Source: a virus
DNA length: 64,000 nucleotides
Strand: one strand, 5' to 3'
Virus record (IMG/VR): IMGVR_UViG_3300022745_000018
Span: 62,001-126,000 of that record
Both the position numbers and the translations under genes were made by a program. This document shows positions 8,434-17,819 of this stretch, one piece after another. Each line of letters starts with the position of its first letter. Position 1 is the stretch's first letter. The notes below the pieces were generated by a model, which was not told where the DNA came from, did not search any database, and saw only the letters and a program-made list of their open reading frames with translations.

Positions 8434-10440
8434 ATGTCAAAATCACTAATAACAAAAAAGAAACTTGATAGTATCGTCTCAGTGAAGACGTTCGGTGTCG
8501 TGGGTGATGGCGTAGCGGACGATACCGCTGGGTGGTTAGCTTGGATTGATTATTGTGCAACCAATAAATTAGGTTTCATTTGTAACGAAACCATCAACTC
8601 TAAAATTTCAAGTAAATTGACATTCCCAAGAGTCACAGTCACGTACAATGGTGCACCAAAATGTCTGCCAATAGATTTAAGAAATGTGGATTTTTCATAC
8701 ACGGGCAGTCGAACAGATATCGTGATTGATATCGGAGAAGCACCTGGTGCTTCTGGATATTTTACAGAAACTGACATTTTCTTACCTAGGCTGAGTGCAT
8801 ATGGGACTGTCCAATGGCCAGGATCGTTGGCTACATCAGACATCGGTGTTAGAATTAGACAAGCAATCAGATGTCGAATTCATGAAAATTTTATATATGG
8901 GTTCACCAACGGAATTGTATATAGTGGCTGTGCATACAATACCATGAATGGTAAACACATTAGCGATTCTAAATTCGGTTTAGTCTATACAACAGAAGGA
9001 TCTACCGCCGATTATAGTTTCGCTAATGAAAACACTAGAATCGGCGGTAAAATAGGTGGATCGTCTTCTTCATCCGGTCTCGGTAATGCATACATGATCG
9101 TATTCACTTGGGATAAGATCTCTAGTTATAGAGGGCACAATGCTAATCGGTTTATAGCTCCATGCCTCGAAAGCAATGGTGCTGGGACATACCAAATGCC
9201 GATTTGGTTTGATGGTGTTGGTGGCATCAATTCTTTTGATCATGTGCGAGTAGAGGGATGTAAGGGGCCAGTCGGTCTTTTCGATGGTGGTGGTGGATCT
9301 AGGGCATACGGAACAACAATTAACCTCGATTACATTTCCTATACAGGTCAAGAAATTTCTGTTAGACAGGTCAATGGGGCCGCCGGTAATGTCATAACTG
9401 GTGCTGGTAGCGTTTCGGATTATTGGAACAGTGGAGACCTTCAAAAGCTAATCACATCTGGTGGTGCTGCTGGAGTATCTTATCTACGAGGAAAGGAATT
9501 GTTTTTCCTCAATAACGGAACACCCACGCTAGCTGATGTTAGGAGATTGGAATCTGTATTTGCGAATGCAATCAAGATGAATAGGAACGGAATCCAATTG
9601 GATTCCGGTGGATATGTTAGATTATGTGTTGCTATAGATAGCAGCAATATCAAAGATTTCGAGTGTTCGTATAATAGCTTAGATGGGTTTGTTGGTAGAC
9701 CAACATTCATTGCTCTTGATTCGCAAGGTCAAATACTTTCTGGTAGTGCTACAGAGACATTTGCGAATCCGGTCTCTGGTACCATGTACTCAAATGAACA
9801 ATATGTAAAGGCGGTTTCTTATATAGGAGACGCGGGGCAGATGTTGACCATAGGTACCCCAATGTATTCACCGTCTGCAGACTCTAGTGTCAATAAGACA
9901 GTACGTGTTACTGTACGACCAGAAGTGAAGACTTTGATTTTTGGTGTTGTTGGTGCGTCAACTCAAGCCTTAGTGAAAAGCATTTCTGTTAGAAGTTTTT
10001 CTTCACCTAATTTGGTTGGTGAAGCTAGACCACTTTCTTCTGGGCGTGGGTCTCTACGAGTATTTTCTCTTTCTGATGAAGATGGTCTAGAAAGAATGGC
10101 GACGGCTAAACCAGATACAGCTGGTACTTTTGGGTATTATCAACGCGGTTCTATTGTGTATAACCGTAGTGCTGCATCGGGGCAACCGGCTGGTTGGCAG
10201 TGTAGTAGTTCTGGATATTTAGCACCTACATGGGTATTATCAACAAATTACCAAGTCCCCGGGATGCTCGTAACTAACGACACTGGTAAGATTTACGAAC
10301 TGACTACACCCGGTACTTCATCTAGTTCAGGCGGTCCTACCGGAACTACATCGAGTTGGGACGGGATATCTGATGGGACTGCTAAGTGGAGATATGTAGG
10401 TGCACTCGTAACATTCGTCAGTTTGCCTAATAATCCATGA
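8434..10440 (+). CDS. Tail spike, pectate-lyase fold, 668 aa
   Basis: Begins 17 bases after the previous stop, with AAAGGACAATAG before ATG. The N-terminus goes straight into the spike motif FGVVGDGVADDTAGWLAWI, which marks the start of many phage beta-helix depolymerases; there is no separate adaptor as in the neighbours. The middle is Gly/Ser/Asn-rich helix-turn sequence. The C-terminal 60 residues (SSSGGPTGTTSSWDG, KWRYVG) resemble a small terminal domain. It may attach through a partner spike rather than directly. Confidence 0.7.
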   Translation: MSKSLITKKKLDSIVSVKTFGVVGDGVADDTAGWLAWIDYCATNKLGFICNETINSKISSKLTFPRVTVTYNGAPKCLPIDLRNVDFSYTGSRTDIVIDIGEAPGASGYFTETDIFLPRLSAYGTVQWPGSLATSDIGVRIRQAIRCRIHENFIYGFTNGIVYSGCAYNTMNGKHISDSKFGLVYTTEGSTADYSFANENTRIGGKIGGSSSSSGLGNAYMIVFTWDKISSYRGHNANRFIAPCLESNGAGTYQMPIWFDGVGGINSFDHVRVEGCKGPVGLFDGGGGSRAYGTTINLDYISYTGQEISVRQVNGAAGNVITGAGSVSDYWNSGDLQKLITSGGAAGVSYLRGKELFFLNNGTPTLADVRRLESVFANAIKMNRNGIQLDSGGYVRLCVAIDSSNIKDFECSYNSLDGFVGRPTFIALDSQGQILSGSATETFANPVSGTMYSNEQYVKAVSYIGDAGQMLTIGTPMYSPSADSSVNKTVRVTVRPEVKTLIFGVVGASTQALVKSISVRSFSSPNLVGEARPLSSGRGSLRVFSLSDEDGLERMATAKPDTAGTFGYYQRGSIVYNRSAASGQPAGWQCSSSGYLAPTWVLSTNYQVPGMLVTNDTGKIYELTTPGTSSSSGGPTGTTSSWDGISDGTAKWRYVGALVTFVSLPNNP

Positions 10441-10456
10441 TTGAGCATTTAAGAGA

Positions 10457-10475
10457 GTCATTAAATCCATCAATA
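10457..10475 (+). repeat. Direct repeat in spike leader, copy 1
   Basis: GTCATTAAATCCATCAATA occurs here, 20 bases before the 878-residue spike ATG, and again at 13137-13155 before the 564-residue spike. Confidence 0.7.
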
Positions 10476-10494
10476 ATCTCAACGAAGAAGAACT

Positions 10495-13131
10495 ATGTCA
10501 TCCAGGATAAAAGCAGATATCATCTCAACGGTCGGTGGTCCAGACATCCAAGTCAATCAATTGGCCAAGATCTCCGACATTCACGATATCGTGACGTCAT
10601 CAACAGAATCAGTGACTGTGGTTGAAGGTCAGACGGCAATCACTTTCCAAACTTTAAGGTATACACCTAATTCTGGAAACTTGCATGTTTATGTGAATGG
10701 TCTACGCGAAACTCAATTCGTTGAGCCGTCTACATCATCTATTGTCATGCTAAATTCTTTGGCGGCTGGTGACATCGTTACCGCAACCGCCAGTTTAGTC
10801 AGAGAACTAACGCCAGGTGTTGCAAGTGGGATCGTTGGTTTGGCAAAAGAAACACAAACTGCATCCCCCGGGCAAACGCAATTTGACTTAGCAACAATCA
10901 CTTATACACCAGGTGCGAAGAATCTATCGGTTTTCGTCAACGGTGTCTATAAATCTCCAGCGCTTTACACTGAGAACAATTCTACGCGAATCACATTCAG
11001 TTCTGGGATGACTGGTGGAGAAGTCGTTGACTTCTCGGTCGTTCAGCTATCTGTTGTAAATGGTACATCCAGACGCTTTAGATACGTCGCCACAGCAGGA
11101 CAAACTTCTTTCAGTGGATCTGATTATAACGGAAAGACGATGTCATACGACGTCGGTTTCGTTGATGTTTATCTGAATGGTATTCGTTTAGACCAAACTG
11201 ACTTTACTGCTAGCACAGGTACTTCGATTGTCTTAGCGGTTAGCGCAAGCACCAGTGACGAAATCAATGTCGTTGCTTATGGTAATTTCCAATTATCTAA
11301 CATCAATAGCCAAGACGTCAAGTTTACCCAAACTGGCACAGGAGCTGTTGAACGTGACGTACGAGCCAAATTAAAAGATACTGTCTCAGTACTAGACTTT
11401 GGTGCAGATCCAACTGGTGTATCTGATTCCACAGCTGCATTCAATTTAGCGGTTTCTAATTGTCAAATCAGTGGCAAATCTTTAACGATCCCGTCAGGGA
11501 CATATAACTATACCGGTAATTTATATTCGCTGCCGATTACTATGATAGGTGTAGATCGGCCAAAGATCATCCTAACTGGCCGTTTTCAATTTCAGACCGA
11601 CAACAACATCTTAGGAAATTCTACACTCTCCGCTGGCTCTAGTGTTGGGACACAATCTGTCACAGTTTCTTCTGCTACCAATTTCGCTGCTGGGCAACTA
11701 CTCGTTGTGTACGACCCAACGGTCATGGATTCGGCTTACAATAGAGGTAGTTACACTACGGCTTTAATAACTTCAGTGGTCGGCACGACCATCAATTTAA
11801 AAGATCCGTTAGTGTATCCTCTTTTCTCTGGTGCAACAGTGACGTCTCGAGCGGCCGCAAGCGCGAACGTTAGCGGCATTGATTTCTATATGCCCAATGT
11901 ACCTGGGTCCAATCTGTATTGTTTAGTCTATTCTGGGTTGGTAAATCCAACGATCTCTGATTGTAGATTCTTCGAGACCAGTGCTCAGAAAGTTACACTC
12001 AACAATGCGGTATATGTTCAGCAATGTTACGGACTGGAAGTCAACAAATTTTACTCCAATGGCCCGCTTTACGGGATAAGCATAATCGGTGGCCGTCAAT
12101 TCAATATTCGCGGTGCTACGATGTACAATGGGCGTCATCCAGTCGTTCCGTCTTTTGGTGCAAGTAATATAGAAGTGGACGGTGTCACGACTCATAATTG
12201 CGCATGTGCACTGGATGGTCACGTTGCGTTTAACATTTCATATAGAAATGTGAGAGAGTATAATTCTTCTGAGTGGTTTGCATTAAGAGCACTTGGTGTA
12301 ACCATCCAGAACATGCAATCAGAACACATAGTGGCCCTGTCCGGTTCACCGCAATTACATGATAATTTCTTGACGCCATCGTATTCAAGTCTGAATCAAT
12401 CATTTGATTTAGAAATAGACGATTTTAGGATACAGGGTCCTAGCACAGCCAATTTGGACATTGTCGCTGGTAAAAACATCAGACTCCAGAATTGTTATTG
12501 GCCCGGCATTACATTATCTGTTAGCGGTGGCACTGCTCTTAATGCATCATCTGCGAAAATTGATAGCAATTGTGTGTTCGCGGCTCAAGGTAATACCAGA
12601 ATTTATGTATCCAGCGTGAATGGGAATCAGCAGAAATTGGATGCCGTTTTAAATTCAAGCGTTTACGAAATTCAGACACCTAAATCGTTCATAGATACTG
12701 TTGGTTATTCCGCGAAGTGCCGGGGCTTACTATATCCCAGTGCGTCAACAACAAACGGATCTATCATCAGTTGTAAAATTTATGATGACTTTGGGTATGG
12801 CCCTGCTGGGTATCTGAGATACGTAAGCGGTTCATTAGTGATCATCGTGAAAGACATTACAGGTTCACGTAGACTTAAATATGGATTCGCTCACACCATC
12901 GTTAGTACTAGTGCTATTGCGTTCGATGTTACACCAATAACAAATGAAGCATTCCCGGCTTCAGCCAATCCATCCACCGTCACTATTTCAAACATATCAC
13001 ATGCAGGTGTGACACAGGTTGGTGCTAGCAGATTTGGACATTTTGTAGGTTTTGATGTGACGTTCTCTTTACCAAGTACACCTAGGACCATTGAATTGCA
13101 GTACGAACTTGAACTTAATGCAATGACTTGA
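10495..13131 (+). CDS. Tail spike with N-terminal repeats, 878 aa
   Basis: Three related segments of about 75 residues fill residues 35-280. Each has the pattern Q-T-x-F...YTP-x-x-x-N-L-x-V-x-V-N-G (NLHVYVNGLRE, NLSVFVNGVYK, VDVYLNGIRLD), which are tail-fibre-like beta domains that probably form the attachment part. After a linker (VERDVRAKLKDTVS) comes VLDFGADPTGVSDSTAAF, the entry to a pectate-lyase-type beta-helix. The C-terminal 100 residues form a distinct domain. The leader carries a 19-base repeat also found before the next spike. Confidence 0.75.
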   Translation: MSSRIKADIISTVGGPDIQVNQLAKISDIHDIVTSSTESVTVVEGQTAITFQTLRYTPNSGNLHVYVNGLRETQFVEPSTSSIVMLNSLAAGDIVTATASLVRELTPGVASGIVGLAKETQTASPGQTQFDLATITYTPGAKNLSVFVNGVYKSPALYTENNSTRITFSSGMTGGEVVDFSVVQLSVVNGTSRRFRYVATAGQTSFSGSDYNGKTMSYDVGFVDVYLNGIRLDQTDFTASTGTSIVLAVSASTSDEINVVAYGNFQLSNINSQDVKFTQTGTGAVERDVRAKLKDTVSVLDFGADPTGVSDSTAAFNLAVSNCQISGKSLTIPSGTYNYTGNLYSLPITMIGVDRPKIILTGRFQFQTDNNILGNSTLSAGSSVGTQSVTVSSATNFAAGQLLVVYDPTVMDSAYNRGSYTTALITSVVGTTINLKDPLVYPLFSGATVTSRAAASANVSGIDFYMPNVPGSNLYCLVYSGLVNPTISDCRFFETSAQKVTLNNAVYVQQCYGLEVNKFYSNGPLYGISIIGGRQFNIRGATMYNGRHPVVPSFGASNIEVDGVTTHNCACALDGHVAFNISYRNVREYNSSEWFALRALGVTIQNMQSEHIVALSGSPQLHDNFLTPSYSSLNQSFDLEIDDFRIQGPSTANLDIVAGKNIRLQNCYWPGITLSVSGGTALNASSAKIDSNCVFAAQGNTRIYVSSVNGNQQKLDAVLNSSVYEIQTPKSFIDTVGYSAKCRGLLYPSASTTNGSIISCKIYDDFGYGPAGYLRYVSGSLVIIVKDITGSRRLKYGFAHTIVSTSAIAFDVTPITNEAFPASANPSTVTISNISHAGVTQVGASRFGHFVGFDVTFSLPSTPRTIELQYELELNAMT

Positions 13132-13136
13132 TGAGC

Positions 13137-13155
13137 GTCATTAAATCCATCAATA
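13137..13155 (+). repeat. Direct repeat in spike leader, copy 2
   Basis: Identical 19-base copy of the element at 10457-10475, 18 bases before the next spike ATG. May be a shared translation/transcription signal or a trace of module duplication. Confidence 0.7.
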
Positions 13156-13173
13156 GAATTCTAAAGAAATACA

Positions 13174-14868
13174 ATGTCATCAGAACTAGTCCTACGAACA
13201 CTGACGCCAATTGATGGCGGTTCATCAGTCCCCGTTTTAGATATCCAATCAAAGTCTGCTCTAAAGGCAATCACTGTCTCGGCTTCTGACTTCGGGAAAT
13301 CTAGTGGTAACACAATTCAGAACCTCTATGGGTCGGTCCCAACAACAGATGGAGTGCAATATAACTGCGTTTCATTCTACAACGGATTTGCAGCAACAAC
13401 GCGTGGCGCTCAGGGCGGTGGCTTGTTTGTTTGGAATGCGAACAAGCCGAAGTCCAGCCACAACGGCATCACAGTAATAAGCCCGACCGTTCCAGCCGTT
13501 GACAGTGGCGGACAGACACTTTCGGGCTTTCTCATTGGAACAGGTGAAACAGCCTCCGGCACGAATGGTGTTTGGGTTCGCGTTGATTCGTCAAATCTTG
13601 ACACCACAATGGGCGGGGCAAAGATAGACGGAATCACTGATGATTACGCAGCAATTGCTGCATGTTTGACTGCAATATCTACAAATGGCGGTGTTGTAAC
13701 ATCATTGGCGGGAACTTCTTTAAGTTCTGCTGCAATTACTATTCCAGATAACTGCACATTAAAAGGGCAAGGCAGAGAAGCAAGCATCATTCAGTTCACA
13801 TGTGCTACAGATGGAGTTGTTATTTCAGCTAACTATGCTCAGTATCGCTTGATGGACATTCAGTTACAGACCACAAACGCATCAGCGGGCAAGGCTATTA
13901 ACGTTAGTAATAAAACTCTGGGAGCTAGCAATGACGAAATTGAGAGCGTCAACATTACTGCGACTGGCTCGGGGCGTTGGGCATATGGACTTTGGGGCAC
14001 AAACTTTCAGACATCACGTGTTGAGAGTCTGAGAATCTATCAGTCAGCAACGGTCGGTATCCATATAGAGTATGGGTGCAATGCCGTCAATTGGCGAAAT
14101 GTCGAAGTCGTTGGGTCATCTGGTACAGGGACAATTCAACGGGCGCTTGAGATTGACACTACATCCAGTACGGGTGGCACGCAGTCATTCGAAGCCAACT
14201 TCTATGGAGTCACCTTCCAAGGGTATTTCACGAAGTCTCTTGTGTATTCTACTGGGTGTAATCCAAAGTTCTTCGGCGCTCACTTTGAGAACACCAACGT
14301 GGCACCTACGGATGGTGCCGATTTCGTCTTGAATGGAACATCAGTCAACTGCTCCCTGAATGGCATCCAGGGTGGTTCGATTCTGACATCAGGTACGGTA
14401 CGGAACTTCAGCATCGCTCAAAGTGAAGTGAATGCGATCACGATAGGCGCTAGTACTGTAGCAAATCTCTTCTGTGTAAGGTATTCCGCTCTCACACAGA
14501 ATGCTGGGTGTATTGTTAACTTAATTGGTGGTGATATTTCTGGTACATATCAGAAAAACTTTCTACAGAACACGCTACTTTACTATACAGCATTCCCGAC
14601 GATGATTAGCGACAACAGCGCATCACCAACGCTTCCCGGTCTTCAAGATTTGGTGTTGTTCAACAATTCATCGGCAACCAATGTCACCAGCATCGCTGGT
14701 GGGAAAACTGGTCAACGCTTGACGGTAATGTTCGGCAATGCAAACACGACCTTAGTTGATGGTACAAACCTTCGTATGGCTGGTAATCTGACTGGTGCGA
14801 TTAACACGACAATCAGTTTTATCCACGATGGCACAAATTGGTTTGAGACGTGCCGATCAGTTAATTGA
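13174..14868 (+). CDS. Tail spike, beta-helix type, 564 aa
   Basis: Residues 1-140 parallel the adaptor of the spike at 5963 (SDFGKSSGNTIQNL, YNGFAATTRG, GGLFVWNA, GTGETASGTNGVWVRV). After it comes a short linker and GGAKIDGITDDYAAIAACL, the usual entry to a right-handed beta-helix, then repeats with Gly/Asn turns. The C-terminus (GKTGQRLTVMF, TNLRMAGNLTGAINTTISF) is a trimerisation-like domain of a type seen in other phage tail proteins. Same adaptor, different receptor domain: the two probably compete for, or share, one attachment site. Confidence 0.75.
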   Translation: MSSELVLRTLTPIDGGSSVPVLDIQSKSALKAITVSASDFGKSSGNTIQNLYGSVPTTDGVQYNCVSFYNGFAATTRGAQGGGLFVWNANKPKSSHNGITVISPTVPAVDSGGQTLSGFLIGTGETASGTNGVWVRVDSSNLDTTMGGAKIDGITDDYAAIAACLTAISTNGGVVTSLAGTSLSSAAITIPDNCTLKGQGREASIIQFTCATDGVVISANYAQYRLMDIQLQTTNASAGKAINVSNKTLGASNDEIESVNITATGSGRWAYGLWGTNFQTSRVESLRIYQSATVGIHIEYGCNAVNWRNVEVVGSSGTGTIQRALEIDTTSSTGGTQSFEANFYGVTFQGYFTKSLVYSTGCNPKFFGAHFENTNVAPTDGADFVLNGTSVNCSLNGIQGGSILTSGTVRNFSIAQSEVNAITIGASTVANLFCVRYSALTQNAGCIVNLIGGDISGTYQKNFLQNTLLYYTAFPTMISDNSASPTLPGLQDLVLFNNSSATNVTSIAGGKTGQRLTVMFGNANTTLVDGTNLRMAGNLTGAINTTISFIHDGTNWFETCRSVN

Positions 14869-14889
14869 TGTGGTTGGTGTATCAATGTC

Positions 14890-14905
14890 CGTCGAGATCT
14901 CGACG
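14890..14905. promoter_or_regulatory. Palindrome before small structural gene
   Basis: CGTCGAGATCTCGACG is a perfect 16-base palindrome in the 62-base gap between the last spike and the 84-residue gene. It could be a short hairpin or protein site; its role is not clear. Confidence 0.35.
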
Positions 14906-14930
14906 ATTATAGACATAAAGGAATTCTAAA

Positions 14931-15185
14931 ATGGCTACAAATTTGTTTAGCGATCAGGTACAGAACATTTCGAATGTTCCTGGTTCAACGGTAACCGATG
15001 CTCTTAATACGATTAGAGAAAGTTCAGCCACAGGCGGCGGCACTGAGAGAGTGATGTTCATCAACGAGAAGACGATCAATACAAACTTCACAGTGCCCGC
15101 TGGATTCAATGCTCTATCAGCAGGCCCTATGACTATCAATGCTACCGTGACGGTAGCAGATGGTTCCACTTATGTGGTGATCTGA
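14931..15185 (+). CDS. Small virion-type protein, 84 aa
   Basis: AAAGGAATTCTAAA precedes the ATG. The C-terminal half (PAGFNALSAGPMTI, ATVTVADGSTYVVI) matches a widespread end module of phage structural proteins, a short beta element after a Ser/Thr-rich linker. The 3' end overlaps the convergent lytic transglycosylase gene by 16 bases. Probably a minor tail or decoration component. Confidence 0.6.
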   Translation: MATNLFSDQVQNISNVPGSTVTDALNTIRESSATGGGTERVMFINEKTINTNFTVPAGFNALSAGPMTINATVTVADGSTYVVI

Positions 15186-15847
15186 TCGACGATCTGCTTT
15201 TTATAGATCGCTTTCTTCATTAGAACTTTGGCTGCATAACCACCTGCACCACCAAGACTGCCATTGTACCGCAATAGTGCTTCGGCTTCAGTGCTACTGA
15301 TTTTCTTGTACTCTGATAAGATCTGGGCCCCAACGTCGATATTCACTTGAGGGTCTAACAGTTGGCCCTTCTCGGCCTTCTCTTTGTGCCAAGTGTGGAT
15401 GATCTGCATCAAACCAACTGCATTGCCGCTACTGACGACCGTATAGTCAAACTTTGATTCAACGGCCATCACAGCAAGAATCGTCATTGGGTCGATAGAC
15501 CACTTCGTTGCCGAATCCATGATCCATTTGGCATAGGTATTCGCCAATTTCATATCGATTCCGCCGTCACGATGGATGATAGATGCAATCGCGTTTGATA
15601 GAGCACTTCCAGTGACGCTAGAACGAATATCATTGGACAGATAGGAGATTCTACGGTAAGTTTCTCCGACGATGACTGAAGTGTATTTGAATGCTCCAAT
15701 TGCAATGATTGCAGCCATCACTGCGGCGCAAACCTTCAACCACCCAAACCGGTTGACTACTTTGTAGGTACCGTCTTTTGAGAACTTCAGTTTCACTTGT
15801 GGCATTTTACTAAATGCACGAGTTATACCAATCAAAGTCTTCTTCAT
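15170..15847 (-). CDS. Membrane-anchored lytic transglycosylase (SLT domain)
   Basis: 225 residues. A basic N-terminus is followed by one transmembrane helix (VCAAVMAAIIAIGAFKYTSVI). From about residue 110 comes an SLT/lysozyme-like domain: ILAVMAVESKFD holds the likely catalytic Glu, with GNAVGLMQI, INIDVGAQILSEY-like spacing and LLRYNGS as in the family. It would cleave peptidoglycan glycan strands on the periplasmic face, so it is a lysis or DNA-entry enzyme. Start ATG 15847 with GGAG upstream. Confidence 0.8.
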   Translation of the reverse strand: MKKTLIGITRAFSKMPQVKLKFSKDGTYKVVNRFGWLKVCAAVMAAIIAIGAFKYTSVIVGETYRRISYLSNDIRSSVTGSALSNAIASIIHRDGGIDMKLANTYAKWIMDSATKWSIDPMTILAVMAVESKFDYTVVSSGNAVGLMQIIHTWHKEKAEKGQLLDPQVNIDVGAQILSEYKKISSTEAEALLRYNGSLGGAGGYAAKVLMKKAIYKKQIVDQITT

Positions 15848-15868
15848 ATCAAATACTCCATTCTGGTG

Positions 15869-16969
15869 TTACAGAAAATCTTTAGCAAAGGTTTCCCACG
15901 AACTTAGAGTCCGAGATGCTGTAAAGATTCGTTTCTTGATTGTGGATTCCAACTTACCGTCCAATGCAGCGAAGATTTCCGCACGGAACTTATCGTCCAC
16001 AATCTTCAGCGCAATTGATTTCCGATCGCCATTCGTTTCGGCAATCAGGTTTGGTAGAGATGAACTGATGTCGTGTTTCGTGGTCGTCATGAAATGGACG
16101 ATCTTATCACGAAGGTCAGATACTTCCTCTTTCCGTGGTGACGGCAGCAATGCGATAGCATCGTCAATTGTACCGGAAAGAACCATCTCTGCGATGTCTT
16201 TGTCAAACTGACATTTTGAGACGGCTTTATGTAGTTGACAATATTCGTCAGTTTTCAATTTAACCCAGCCGCTGTTGGAACGAATGACGAATCCTTCGAT
16301 GCCCTTCAGTTGGTGATAAGAACTGATAATTGATTTGATATCCGCCGTGTAGGAATTCGCTATGTCGATGTAGCCGAACGAATCCGCGATGTGCTTCATG
16401 TCCTTATACGACAGATAATCACCGAGACGATTCCGCATCGCGATCAAATGGAGAAACGGTTCAGCGTAACGAATGACTACTGAATTCAATGGAGACCAGT
16501 ATTCAAAGATCGGATGAATACCACCAGCGATGCATGCGTCAATGAAAGCAACATACTTTGGTTTGTCGGCAATGAAATCCTCAGCATACTGCGAATGAGT
16601 CGTTTCTCCAGCACGAGTACCGAGAACCCAACCACGTGGATTTGTATTGGTCCGAATGACGCGGATCATTGAACCGTCAATTTTCTCCAATGCTTCTGCT
16701 TCACTTGAAAGAACGAGTTTCTGATCTGGTTTTTCGCCAAGATTGAAGAACTTGTGTAGACCAAGACCGACGAGTTCTCCGGTTTCTGCATTGAAAGCAA
16801 TTCCACGCATTTCCAATGAAGACGGAAAATCAAAGGTATGACTATCGTTGATCGCATAATCAAAGACGATATAGTCAGACTTCGCGATTTCAATGAATTC
16901 CGGTTTGGCTGCCGCGATTGCTCGACATTCAGCCAAAGTTGGTATTTTGTGATTGACCTTAATGAACAT
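15869..16969 (-). CDS. rnlA: RNA ligase 1 (T4 RnlA family)
   Basis: 366 residues, close to T4 Rnl1. Nucleotidyl-transferase motif I is EKIDGSM with the adenylated Lys; upstream are RGIAFN and KFFNLGE. Motif IV is GIEGFVIR and motif V is WVKLKTDEY. Seals 5'-phosphate to 3'-OH RNA ends with ATP; in T4 it repairs anticodon-nicked tRNA. The annotated frame opens at GTG 16975, but AGGA eight bases before ATG 16969 favours the latter. Follows the HD gene with overlap. A P-loop kinase lies 3 kb upstream in the same strand block. Confidence 0.88.
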   Translation of the reverse strand: MFIKVNHKIPTLAECRAIAAAKPEFIEIAKSDYIVFDYAINDSHTFDFPSSLEMRGIAFNAETGELVGLGLHKFFNLGEKPDQKLVLSSEAEALEKIDGSMIRVIRTNTNPRGWVLGTRAGETTHSQYAEDFIADKPKYVAFIDACIAGGIHPIFEYWSPLNSVVIRYAEPFLHLIAMRNRLGDYLSYKDMKHIADSFGYIDIANSYTADIKSIISSYHQLKGIEGFVIRSNSGWVKLKTDEYCQLHKAVSKCQFDKDIAEMVLSGTIDDAIALLPSPRKEEVSDLRDKIVHFMTTTKHDISSSLPNLIAETNGDRKSIALKIVDDKFRAEIFAALDGKLESTIKKRIFTASRTLSSWETFAKDFL

Positions 16970-16971
16970 GT

Positions 16972-17481
16972 TCACATTCCTGAGTTCAACGAATCGATGA
17001 TGGCATTCTCAGCAACAGTCAGCTGCAAGAACGTGCGATTGTATTTTTCCATACGAGCAATGTCCTTTTCACGGACACCCTTCAGACGTGTGATATCTGA
17101 ATTATGTTCAATGTCGCACTTCTTTACACGGATAACATCGATGCCACCAGAGATCACTTGCTTCACGTATTCTTCATGAGTTTGACCAGGCATCTTCGTC
17201 AGCTTGAAGATACCTTGAATGACGGCTTCCGAAACACCAGCGCTACGAAGATCATGAGCAGTGACTGAAGTATCTTCAAAGAGATCGTGACCGATGCACA
17301 TGCAGAGTGCTTCTACACTGGCATTGGTGATTCCGTAGTTCGTGCGGTAAATGTTCATGACCGTCATTGGATGGAGGATGTATGGGTATCCACCTTTATC
17401 AAATTGACCATTGTGAGCATTGGTTGCAATCACGATCATCGTATTGAGCATTTCGCCATTCTGTTTCATTGTGTTTTCCAT
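16972..17481 (-). CDS. HD-domain hydrolase, SpoT/MESH1-like
   Basis: 169 residues from ATG 17481 (GAAGGACTTTGAA upstream; the longer frame uses TTG). Metal motifs follow the (p)ppGpp hydrolase layout: AHNGQFDKGGYPYILHP near the N-terminus, GHDLFEDT for the HD pair, and VKKCDIEHNSD for the final Asp. No synthetase domain is present. By family, it may remove pyrophosphate from ppGpp or related nucleotides and so blunt the stringent response. Substrate is inferred. Coupled to rnlA by overlap. Confidence 0.72.
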   Translation of the reverse strand: MENTMKQNGEMLNTMIVIATNAHNGQFDKGGYPYILHPMTVMNIYRTNYGITNASVEALCMCIGHDLFEDTSVTAHDLRSAGVSEAVIQGIFKLTKMPGQTHEEYVKQVISGGIDVIRVKKCDIEHNSDITRLKGVREKDIARMEKYNRTFLQLTVAENAIIDSLNSGM

Positions 17482-17482
17482 T

Positions 17483-17707
17483 TCAAAGTCCTTCGTCAAA
17501 AGCCGCGTGAATCAAACACATTTCAGTGACGAGATCGTCTACTTCTGCGGTTGTCAACAAATCAGCGGAAGACAACTTCGATACCGCGGTTGTATCGATA
17601 GCAGTGATGCCATGTTTTTCACGAAGAATATAAGCTGCTTGTTTGACTGCAAAACTAACAGGGTGTTTCTTTTCTGTCAGTTCTCTAACTGTGTAATACA
17701 TTTTCAT
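17483..17707 (-). CDS. Hypothetical protein, 74 aa
   Basis: ATG 17707 has GAGGTACGGC upstream; the longer frame runs into the promoter. Product begins MKMYYTVRELTEKKHPVS and is mostly helical. No family recognised. First gene after the promoter at 17740-17767 and followed one base later by the HD hydrolase. Confidence 0.6.
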   Translation of the reverse strand: MKMYYTVRELTEKKHPVSFAVKQAAYILREKHGITAIDTTAVSKLSSADLLTTAEVDDLVTEMCLIHAAFDEGL

Positions 17708-17739
17708 GCCGTACCTCAATTTGTTTTGTCGATGGATGA

Positions 17740-17767
17740 ATTTTATACAAGACTGCTTTATGTAGTA
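17740..17767 (-). promoter_or_regulatory. Middle-type promoter, ACTACAT box
   Basis: Minus strand: CTACTACAT, 12 bases, TATAAAAT, then TCATCCATCGACAAAA. Drives the 74-aa / HD / RNA ligase operon. Confidence 0.7.
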
Positions 17768-17819
17768 GAAACAACCGAAGGACTGCATTGCAGTCCTTCA
17801 TCTTTAGTTCAAAGTCAGA

